Source: Saprospiraceae bacterium (GTDB lineage: Bacteria; Bacteroidota; Bacteroidia; Chitinophagales; Saprospiraceae). Taken from it: DNA of 7,203 nt. Where the stretch lies: assembly GCA_013002475.1 (NCBI GenBank), contig JABDJM010000118.1, positions 1 through 7,203 of the forward strand. Direction: 5' to 3'. How positions within the stretch are numbered: the stretch's first letter is position 1; each line of letters starts with the position of its first letter. The position numbers were made by a program, and so were the translations under genes. The notes under the pieces were generated by a model, which had not been told where the DNA came from, ran no database searches, and saw only the letters and a list, made by a program, of their open reading frames with translations. Below are positions 1-6,233 of this stretch, in pieces.

Positions 1-1585
1 CCTTGTTCAGGTCCCTGATAAAATAATTGGGTGGTTCTTCTTCTGACTCTCTTCTGGTCAGGACCTTTCCATTCTCAACATCCAGCAAATAGGAGACAGC
101 CTCATAGTATGGTGCCTCACTTCTCCATAGCCTTTCACTTTCCCCGGTTGCTGGATCGTACTTGTCCAAGAACGGTCTGTTCCCTTCAGGAGAAGCTCCC
201 TGACCCGTCATAAAAAGCTTTCCTCCTTTATCAAAGTGAAGAACGTATCGTCCAAATTCGTTTCTCTTCGTTCGAAAGTTTCCGGGATCATTGTAACTGT
301 CCTCCCAGCTGCGGTCAAAAAGAACTTTTTTCTCCATTCCTGGATCTTCAGGGTTCCATACGCTCGTGACCTCACGTCGGTCAGTCCACCACCATTCATA
401 GATGATGGCAAAGTCATCTTTACCCCAGTTAATTCCTCCGTACCGAAGGCTGGTTTTGGGCCCGGCAGTTGGCTTGCTATCAAAAGGTGCCTCCCAAAGA
501 AAAACCTGATCTCTAAATTCTGCCTCAGACTTTGGATCCCCTCCATCCAGAGCCTCTACATAAGATATAACAGCCTCTTTATTCCCTTGCCACGAAAAAG
601 ATCTTGGCCCCTTCCTGGTGGCGCCAAAACCTTTGGGGATATTTTCGGCCAAAGCGATCTTGGCAATATTTTTCACCAACTTTCCATCCTGGTTATAGAC
701 ATCTATACTTTGCGGAAACCTGGAATAGGGGACTAGGTAGGAGTATGGTTTTTCCAGGCTTGTGGTCATCAATAATTGTCCATCTGGAGAAGAACTAAGT
801 GAACTATAGATTCCTTCACCTAGGAAAGGCTCCACTGTCGAACTGGCTGCATCCACCTTTACCAAACGGGCAGCAGTGTAATAATCAAACAGATCTATGT
901 CATGCTGATTTTTTAGCAAATCCTGATAGGTTCTGACAGGCGCCTTTTCTCCATCGTTAGATTGGATAGTAGGTCCGTTGGGAATGAAAGTTTCTTTGGG
1001 CGAATCAGATCTGTTTTCAACAAGCGCTTTGACGATTAGCTTTCCGCTATTGCCCATCCAGGTATAGGGATTTCCGCGCATGGCATCATTGATCTGAATA
1101 CCCGTTATGGGTTTGGCAATGCGGAATTTCATGCTTACGATCCACAAGCCAATGTTGTCAGGATCGGTATTGGTGAAGGCAAAGAATTTTCCATCTGGAG
1201 ACCAGCTTAAGTTTTCAAATTTGCCACCTTTTGGAAGCCCACTAATTTGAAAATCTTTTCCTGTTTCTATCTGCTTCAGGGAAAAGCCATTGTAATGCCC
1301 CGATCTGCTAGATCCGTTTGTCCTGGGTTGGATCCGTAGTCCCGCTAGACGCAACTCGTCCTGGGCCACCTCTTCAATTCCAGGCAATGCAGGCAGAGAG
1401 GCCAGCAGCATCCACTGTCCATCCGGGCTTAGGTTGGCCCTCGGAGTAGGTGGAGCATCTATCAGACTTTGAATGACAGGATCCGGACTTTGGTAAGCCA
1501 GGGATTCCTGGGCTTCAGCAGGAAAAATCATAAGCATTACTAAAATGACGGCGGCAAAAGTACGAAGCAGAGGATAGAAGATCAT
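1..1585 (-). CDS. S9-family (prolyl oligopeptidase-like) secreted serine peptidase, glutamyl endopeptidase type; N-terminal 528 residues, 3' end outside window
   Basis: Reading the minus strand from the ATG at 1585 gives an open frame of 528 codons that leaves the window without a stop. It begins with a signal peptide (residues 1-25, MIFYPLLR, a hydrophobic stretch, then AEA before Gln26), so export to the periplasm or beyond is predicted. The visible part is the beta-propeller region of an S9 peptidase, with blades carrying SPDG turns near residues 53-56, 129-132 and 266-269. Segments LFDYY (232-236), PYSYLVPYSRFP (from 280) and LFDRSWEDSY (422-431) resemble, from memory, the chloroplast glutamyl endopeptidase group of S9 enzymes, which are roughly 800 residues or more and cleave after acidic residues. 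The alpha/beta-hydrolase domain with the Ser-Asp-His triad should follow beyond the left edge, so activity cannot be judged here. The family call is strong; the exact specificity is inferred. The gene is divergent from the SPOR-protein gene. Confidence 0.9.
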   Translation of the reverse strand, partial: MIFYPLLRTFAAVILVMLMIFPAEAQESLAYQSPDPVIQSLIDAPPTPRANLSPDGQWMLLASLPALPGIEEVAQDELRLAGLRIQPRTNGSSRSGHYNGFSLKQIETGKDFQISGLPKGGKFENLSWSPDGKFFAFTNTDPDNIGLWIVSMKFRIAKPITGIQINDAMRGNPYTWMGNSGKLIVKALVENRSDSPKETFIPNGPTIQSNDGEKAPVRTYQDLLKNQHDIDLFDYYTAARLVKVDAASSTVEPFLGEGIYSSLSSSPDGQLLMTTSLEKPYSYLVPYSRFPQSIDVYNQDGKLVKNIAKIALAENIPKGFGATRKGPRSFSWQGNKEAVISYVEALDGGDPKSEAEFRDQVFLWEAPFDSKPTAGPKTSLRYGGINWGKDDFAIIYEWWWTDRREVTSVWNPEDPGMEKKVLFDRSWEDSYNDPGNFRTKRNEFGRYVLHFDKGGKLFMTGQGASPEGNRPFLDKYDPATGESERLWRSEAPYYEAVSYLLDVENGKVLTRRESEEEPPNYFIRDLNK

Positions 1586-1588
1586 TTA

Positions 1589-1625
1589 CTGATTTTTTTG
1601 GTTCGCACCGAAAATAAAAAATCAG
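1589..1625. repeat. Inverted repeat just upstream of the S9 peptidase start
   Basis: The arms CTGATTTTTT (1589-1598) and AAAAAATCAG (1616-1625) are perfect 10-base complements. Inside them a further 4-base pair set, TTCG (1602-1605) with CGAA (1609-1612), closes on a 3-base loop, leaving a 3x3 internal mismatch. It lies 3 bases upstream of the peptidase start codon, so it would fall in that mRNA's leader or overlap its promoter. The arms are AT-rich, which lowers the significance. The symmetry is seen directly; any regulatory role is inference. Confidence 0.55.
1609..1616 (-). promoter_or_regulatory. Weak candidate -7 element for the S9 peptidase gene
   Basis: On the minus strand this reads TATTTTCG, a 7 of 8 match to the Bacteroidota -7 consensus TAnnTTTG, ending 23 bases before the peptidase ATG. 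No good TTG is seen at the expected -33 spacing. It lies inside the inverted repeat at 1589-1625. An alternative 7 of 8 match (TATTTTTC on the minus strand) lies further upstream, near 1665-1672. Low confidence. Confidence 0.2.
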
Positions 1626-1745
1626 CCGGGCAGATAAGAAGATTGGATACCTAAAGACGGGAAAAATATTTTGGCCATTTTAAATAAGCTCATCCAGTTA
1701 TTTTACATCTGATTTTATCCTAATACCTAAGTCATTGAAAAAGGC

Positions 1746-1775
1746 TTGCTTAGATAGATTTCTTGTTTATCTTAG
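1746..1775 (+). promoter_or_regulatory. Candidate Bacteroidota-type promoter for the SPOR-domain gene
   Basis: A TTG at 1746-1748 is followed, after exactly 19 bases, by TATCTTAG at 1768-1775, a 7 of 8 match to TAnnTTTG. The spacing is that expected for the -33/-7 promoters of this phylum. Transcription would start at about 1780-1785, giving a leader of about 20 bases ending in the A-rich stretch before the ATG at 1804. This promoter lies inside the region that would be coding if translation began at the upstream TTG at 1735, so it supports the later start. Confidence 0.45.
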
Positions 1776-1803
1776 CGATGGATTTAGGTCCAAAATAAAA
1801 ACT

Positions 1804-3525
1804 ATGAAACACTTAAGCCTATCTCTGGCCATCATGCTAGTGGCCGGAACTCTTGTATCCCAAGACACAGATAAATCCATATTCTCCATTCATTTAGGCT
1901 CTTTCGTTGAAATCCATGCAGATGATTTTGCTGATGCCCGATCACTTGGGTTTATGTACTCAGAATCATATAGTGATCATTTGACGGAGGTCTTTTTGGG
2001 AGAATTCAAAAACAAAACCGAAGCAGAAAGGATCCTTCAGCAAGCGCAGCTCCTGGGTTTCAATGACGCCTATATTAATGAGCGGACATTGAAAGCCGGG
2101 GAGGATGCGACTGTGATCCAATTGGGAGTGGAGATCGCTTCCGAAAAAATCCACTGGGGACAATACACCGCAGCACAACCACTTTCTGTCGTCCTTTTAG
2201 GCGAGCAGGTTCGGGTTGTGACTGGCCCTTTCCCTTCCGAAGAAGCAACTATTAAGCAACTAGAAAAACTTCAAAAGAAAGGCTTTGCAAATGCCTTTAT
2301 GAGGTCCGTGCACTCACTACGACTACACCCTATTTCAGAATTCGAGGCACCCGGCTTATTTAATCCCGAGCCGGAACCCTTGGTCGTCGAAAACCCAACA
2401 CCAGCACCGGTAATTTCTATCCCAGAGCCTGATTTTTCAGAGGCCCTGACGGAAGAAGCGGTGGCGGTTGAACTTTCTCCACCCCCGGTTCAGGCAATTC
2501 CGGAAAATTATGTTCCTGAATTCACCGCCCGTTCCGGGGCTAACACTCAATTAGCCCTTCCAGAAATCCGAATGGATATCAAAAGGACTTCTGCTCTTAA
2601 ACTTCAATCAGCCCTGAAGTTAGATGAGTATTATGGTGGCTCCCTGGATGGCATATACGGCCAACTTACCAGCGGAGCTCTCCAGGAATATTTTAACAAT
2701 GATGCTCAATGGAAAAAAATCCAGATCCTAAAAGACTATCTTCCTACGGAAAGGATCAGTCTGAAAGATGCTCTTGAGAATGCCATTGATATGATCCTTA
2801 CCGATCCCTCTATGGCAGAGCAAAAGTTAGAGGGTTTTGATCACCCACTTGCCAAAGGATACCTTGCTTATCTTTTCCACACAAATAAAAATGATCTGGA
2901 GAAAGTAAATGATCTTATGAACGCAGCTAATAAGGTTGCCTACCAAAAGAATAATCCTCCGATTGATATTTCAGTTGATTATAACTATAAAAAACTTGAA
3001 CAACTACTTGGCCATCTTGCTCTGATGCACGCTTCCCATCTAGAGGTAGCTGCTCCTTGCTGGTTGTTCCAAAGGCACCCGGATGAAGCCAGGTCTGCTT
3101 TCCAAAAAGTTTCTGATTACAGAGTTGAACCCTGTGACCCATTTATGGATTGGGAAATGCTCGCAACTCTGAAACTGGTGGCTATGGAGTTAGATCCGGC
3201 CCCCCAAAAAGGCAAAGCAACGGAAATCGATCTGGCTTCTATTCGGTCCAAACTTTTTATCAATCCCAAACCCCTTACCACTCGAGAGCAGAAGCACATG
3301 CTTAAGTGGTACGAAGAATTATGGGCAGGTTTTGATGCCTGGTTGACTAAAGACCCTTTGCATCAAAAATTAGCGTCCCCGTTAAAAATATCCTTTTTCC
3401 AAAGCCAGGTTTTACTCGAAGATTATTACCTGGATAAAGGATTTTCTTATGCGGAAGCAAAGCCCCTTGCGATCACCGTTTTAAAAACCATTGTGAATGA
3501 TCACCTCAAGACCTACAAGAGCTAG
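1804..3525 (+). CDS. Exported protein with two SPOR-like repeats, proline-rich linker, peptidoglycan-binding-like segment and unassigned C-terminal domain
   Basis: The frame is open from a TTG at 1735, but I place the start at the ATG at 1804 (573 residues). A signal peptide, MKHLSLSLAIMLVAGTLVSQ, begins there, and a candidate promoter lies between the two possible starts. Residues about 25-94 and 103-173 look like two SPOR-type repeats (IFSIHLGSF...EVFLGEFKNKTEAERIL and VIQLGVEI...RVVTGPFPSEEATIKQL), the fold that binds denuded septal glycan. Residues about 180-240 are rich in Pro and Glu and probably form a flexible spacer. Residues 261-297 (KLQSALKLDEYYGGSLDGIYGQLTSGALQEYF) match the pattern of a peptidoglycan-binding type 1 repeat. 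The last 255 or so residues are helical in character, have two cysteines (419, 444), and match no family I recognise. A role at the cell wall in the periplasm is inferred; no catalytic motif is seen. The gene stands alone and ends at a strong terminator. Confidence 0.85.
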   Translation: MKHLSLSLAIMLVAGTLVSQDTDKSIFSIHLGSFVEIHADDFADARSLGFMYSESYSDHLTEVFLGEFKNKTEAERILQQAQLLGFNDAYINERTLKAGEDATVIQLGVEIASEKIHWGQYTAAQPLSVVLLGEQVRVVTGPFPSEEATIKQLEKLQKKGFANAFMRSVHSLRLHPISEFEAPGLFNPEPEPLVVENPTPAPVISIPEPDFSEALTEEAVAVELSPPPVQAIPENYVPEFTARSGANTQLALPEIRMDIKRTSALKLQSALKLDEYYGGSLDGIYGQLTSGALQEYFNNDAQWKKIQILKDYLPTERISLKDALENAIDMILTDPSMAEQKLEGFDHPLAKGYLAYLFHTNKNDLEKVNDLMNAANKVAYQKNNPPIDISVDYNYKKLEQLLGHLALMHASHLEVAAPCWLFQRHPDEARSAFQKVSDYRVEPCDPFMDWEMLATLKLVAMELDPAPQKGKATEIDLASIRSKLFINPKPLTTREQKHMLKWYEELWAGFDAWLTKDPLHQKLASPLKISFFQSQVLLEDYYLDKGFSYAEAKPLAITVLKTIVNDHLKTYKS

Positions 3526-3552
3526 AGTTAGCAATTAATTTTTTGGTATTGA

Positions 3553-3580
3553 GCCGTCCGAATTCGGGCGGCTTTTTTTT
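3553..3580 (+). terminator. Rho-independent terminator of the SPOR-domain gene
   Basis: GCCGTCCG (3553-3560) pairs with CGGGCGGC (3565-3572) to form an 8-base-pair GC-rich stem with one G-U pair and the loop AATT, followed at once by eight T (3573-3580). It starts 27 bases after the stop codon at 3523-3525. In the minus direction the stem is not followed by a T run, so it is best read as a plus-strand terminator. Confidence 0.9.
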
Positions 3581-4112
3581 ATTCACCAACTACGTGGAAA
3601 AGGATATCCAACCTCACATTGATAAAGCTTGAAGGAACCTCTCTGGTGTCCAATCTCAATTCCATGTTGATCCAGGATTCCTCAAAAAAATCACTGGCAT
3701 CGATTAAGGTGCCAGGAATATTCAGAATATCAGATTGGTTGAATGGGATTTCCGGCGTCCAAAATGCTTCAGATTGTCGTCCTACCTGGTCGGAAAAAAG
3801 GTAGAGAGAGGCCTCCCGTATAAAGCTAAGGCTGGTATTATCGAACTGCACGCTCATCCGGGTACTGGCAGGATTTATCCGCTTAACTCTGCTGGGATCA
3901 ATTCCTTGCTGAGTCAGAATGTTTTGGTAATTGTTGGGCAGGTTTGGGAACTGAAAAAAGTGATCTTCAAAAATATTTATCCCCGCCGGGATCTCAAATT
4001 CAACCCTGAAAGGTATCTCAGCTAATAGATTCAATGGTTCTTCATCACAGCCCTGGCATCCTAACAGAAGGACCATGGAAAGAGCGGCAAAATAGAATTT
4101 CAGTTTTTTCAT
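3579..4112 (-). CDS. Small lipoprotein of unknown function
   Basis: This is a 177-residue protein with a classic type II signal peptide: MKKLKFYFAALSMV, a hydrophobic run, then a lipobox LLGC with the lipidated Cys at residue 19. The mature protein begins CQGCDEEP; the acidic cluster at +4 to +6 may relate to surface export in this phylum. The rest alternates polar and hydrophobic residues (such as FRVEFEIPAGINIF near 36-49 and the C-terminal FINVRLDILFHV), which suggests a beta-sandwich. I recognise no family and no enzyme motif. The start is ATGAAAAAACTG; an overlapping ATG 4 bases upstream is out of frame. The TAA stop (3581-3579) lies on the T-run of the convergent terminator. The gene is divergent from the GCS2-CBS gene, with 73 bases between them. 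It is probably a membrane-anchored structural or binding protein, but the function is unknown. Confidence 0.8.
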   Translation of the reverse strand: MKKLKFYFAALSMVLLLGCQGCDEEPLNLLAEIPFRVEFEIPAGINIFEDHFFQFPNLPNNYQNILTQQGIDPSRVKRINPASTRMSVQFDNTSLSFIREASLYLFSDQVGRQSEAFWTPEIPFNQSDILNIPGTLIDASDFFEESWINMELRLDTREVPSSFINVRLDILFHVVGE

Positions 4113-4146
4113 TCATCACAAATAACGGTCTTCTGGCAAGAAAAGT

Positions 4147-4165
4147 CTGAGATTACCATTCTCAG
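4147..4165. repeat. Short inverted repeat in the divergent spacer before the GCS2-CBS gene
   Basis: CTGAGA (4147-4152) and TCTCAG (4160-4165) are perfect 6-base complements around the 7-base loop TTACCAT, ending 20 bases before the ATG at 4186. It could be an operator for either divergent gene or a small leader hairpin. A repeat of this size can easily occur by chance, and I see no clear promoter element beside it. Confidence 0.35.
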
Positions 4166-4185
4166 CTCTGTTTTTACTATCCAAA

Positions 4186-6159
4186 ATGCCATCTGATTTA
4201 CGAAAATCCTTACTTTCAAACTTAAAGCGAAATAGAAAAACCATGGGAGAACAGCGGGTAAGTTTGGTCAGCGATCAAAAACAGATGACAGCCTTCGTAC
4301 GGCAGCTATTAGATGATATCTCTGCGCTGGAGTACATGCTTGAAAACGACTGGTTTGAAAAGGGAATTACCCGCATTGGGGCTGAACAGGAAATGTGCCT
4401 GGTAGACGACCGTTCCTTCAAGCCGGCACCCATTGCCATGGAGGCCCTGAAGAACATGAAGGAATATCCCTGGGTAGAAACCGAACTGGCCAAATTTAAC
4501 CTTGAGACTAATCTTATGCCTCGGACTTTTAAGGGTAAAGCTTTGAGTCTTTTGGAGAAAGAGAATTTGCGAAATCTGCGTAAGATCCAAAAGCGTTTGG
4601 GGACCATGGATGCCAGTTTGATCCTGACAGGTATCCTTCCCACCTTGAGGAAGTTCCACCTGGACAGGGAATACTTGACTCCCAAGAAACGGTACCATGC
4701 TTTAATGGACAGTATTGATTCCCAGTTGCAGGGCCAGGCCTACGAGCTTCGCTTGCTTGGTATTGATGAACTTCTGGTTCGCCACAACTCACCTTTACTT
4801 GAAGCCTGTAACACCAGCTTTCAGGTACATCTTCAGGTGGCTCCTGACGATTTTGTAAAAATGTATAATATCGCTCAGACCGTAGCAGCCCCTGTTATTG
4901 CCATTGCAGCCAATTCCCCCATTGTCTTTGGAAGACGACTTTGGCATGAATCACGGATCGCTCTTTTTCAACAAGCTTTGGATACCCGAACCACGCACGA
5001 TCACCTGCGGGAAAGAAGCCCTAGGGTGAATTTTGGAAACGACTGGTTAAGAGATTCAGTTCTGGAGATCTATAAGGAGGACATTGCGAGATTCAGAGTG
5101 TTGATAGCTGGTGATTTAAAAGAGGATTCTCTGAAAATGATCCAGAAAGGAAAGGTTCCAAAGTTACGAGCACTACAAGTTCATAATTCAACCGTGTACC
5201 GTTGGAATCGTCCTTGCTATGGGATCAGCCCAAATGGAAAACCCCATCTGCGAATTGAAAACCGGGTGTTGGCCGCGGGACCAACTGTCTTGGATGAAGT
5301 TGCTAACGCAGCCTTTTGGTTGGGTGTTATGATGGAGCTTGGACACAGAACAAAGGATATCTCCGAATTGATCTCCTATGCGGATGTCAGAGATAATTTT
5401 GCAAAGGCCTCCCGCTATGGAATGGACAGTAAGTTCACCTGGTTCAAGGATAAAAAGATCAACGCTATAGATCTGGTCAGAAAAGAATTGCTTCCAATGG
5501 CTAGGGCAGGCTTGAAACGTCAGAAGATTGCTACCGAAGACATCAACAGATATTTAGGGGTTATTGAGGGACGGTGCAAAAAACACATGAATGGGGCCAG
5601 GTGGCAGCTTAGAGCCTACACCCATTTAATTAGTCAAACCACCAGGGAAGAAGCCCTGACCTGTCTAACTGCTTCTATTATAAAAAATCAGCAGGAAGAG
5701 AAGCCTGTACATACCTGGAAATTGCCTCAATTAAGTGAAATGCCAAATTACAATCCAAATAAGACCCGTGTTGAAGAGATCATGACCACCGATCTTTTTA
5801 CTGTGCAAAAGGACGATATAATTGAATTGGTTGCCGAGTTGATGGATTGGAGAAAGATCCGAAATACTCCAGTGGAAGACAGCAAAGGGAATTTGATCGG
5901 ATTGGTCACGAGCAGAGGATTGCTCAAGCATTACATGAAAAAAGGAAAACTTAAAGAGGAAAAGACCCTTGTTAAGGAGATAATGATTAAAGATCCATTA
6001 ACTATCGGTCCAGAGGCCACTTTGAGCGACGCTATCCGTATGATGAGTGAAAAAGAAGTTGGCTGTCTCCCGGTTGTGGATGGCGAAGAATTGATTGGAG
6101 TGATAACAGAGGTCGATTTTCTAAGGATTACAAGGCGTTTGTTGGAACAAAGTACCTAA
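4186..6159 (+). CDS. GCS2-type glutamate-cysteine ligase-like enzyme fused to a C-terminal tandem CBS domain pair
   Basis: The 657-residue product has no signal peptide and should be cytoplasmic. Residues about 60-480 belong to the GCS2 (glutamate-cysteine ligase type 2, glutamine-synthetase-like fold) superfamily, which forms amide bonds between a glutamate-type carboxylate and an amine using ATP. Visible motifs are GAEQEMCLVD (65-74) and NLETNL (105-110), with likely metal-binding acidic residues, TSFQVHLQV (210-218), AIAANSPIVFGR (239-250) and HLRIENRVLAAGPT (354-367). Residues about 527-583 and 595-648 are two CBS motifs, which usually bind adenine nucleotides. The second ends GVITEVD (638-644) with the ribose-contacting Asp; the first has GLVTSRG (572-578) and lacks it. 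Single-domain GCS2 relatives such as YbdK are about 370 residues, so this is an enlarged fusion. The true substrates are unknown; glutathione synthesis is not shown. The ATG at 4186 gives the longest product; ATG 4243 (Met20) is an alternative start, because the first 19 residues are basic and poorly conserved in character. Confidence 0.88.
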   Translation: MPSDLRKSLLSNLKRNRKTMGEQRVSLVSDQKQMTAFVRQLLDDISALEYMLENDWFEKGITRIGAEQEMCLVDDRSFKPAPIAMEALKNMKEYPWVETELAKFNLETNLMPRTFKGKALSLLEKENLRNLRKIQKRLGTMDASLILTGILPTLRKFHLDREYLTPKKRYHALMDSIDSQLQGQAYELRLLGIDELLVRHNSPLLEACNTSFQVHLQVAPDDFVKMYNIAQTVAAPVIAIAANSPIVFGRRLWHESRIALFQQALDTRTTHDHLRERSPRVNFGNDWLRDSVLEIYKEDIARFRVLIAGDLKEDSLKMIQKGKVPKLRALQVHNSTVYRWNRPCYGISPNGKPHLRIENRVLAAGPTVLDEVANAAFWLGVMMELGHRTKDISELISYADVRDNFAKASRYGMDSKFTWFKDKKINAIDLVRKELLPMARAGLKRQKIATEDINRYLGVIEGRCKKHMNGARWQLRAYTHLISQTTREEALTCLTASIIKNQQEEKPVHTWKLPQLSEMPNYNPNKTRVEEIMTTDLFTVQKDDIIELVAELMDWRKIRNTPVEDSKGNLIGLVTSRGLLKHYMKKGKLKEEKTLVKEIMIKDPLTIGPEATLSDAIRMMSEKEVGCLPVVDGEELIGVITEVDFLRITRRLLEQST

Positions 6160-6190
6160 GTCTTGGTTAAATCATTAGACGGAAATCCTG

Positions 6191-6198
6191 TATTTTTG
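6191..6198 (+). promoter_or_regulatory. Bacteroidota -7 promoter element for aconitase
   Basis: TATTTTTG is a perfect match to TAnnTTTG in the 74-base gap after the GCS2-CBS stop. The ATG of aconitase follows 35 bases later, which leaves a leader of about 25-30 bases that is rich in A and T. The -33 side is weak: a TTG at 6163-6165 is 25 bases away, longer than usual, while a TTA at 6167-6169 has a spacing of 21. It suggests that aconitase has its own promoter, although read-through from upstream is possible because no terminator is seen in the gap. Confidence 0.5.
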
Positions 6199-6233
6199 TG
6201 GCGAAGATTTAATTAACATTACAATTACCATTT

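Noticed and set aside
236..736. Open frame of 166 codons on the plus strand
   Set aside because: It lies wholly antisense to the S9 peptidase, whose translation matches a known family throughout; the plus-strand product has no recognisable features.
1667..1674. TATTTTGG on the plus strand as a promoter for the SPOR gene
   Set aside because: It is one T short of TAnnTTTG and about 130 bases from the start; the TTG-N19-TATCTTAG pair nearer the ATG is better placed.
4113..4128. TATTTGTG on the minus strand as a -7 element for the lipoprotein gene
   Set aside because: It mismatches the TTTG core, has no suitable TTG upstream, and would put the transcription start at or inside the start codon.
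4275..4792. Three overlapping minus-strand open frames
   Set aside because: They are antisense to the conserved GCS2 domain, overlap one another in different frames and show no family features.
6160..6233. GCS2-CBS and aconitase as one operon or pathway
   Set aside because: The same strand and a 74-base gap permit read-through, but a perfect -7 element before aconitase and no metabolic link argue for separate units.
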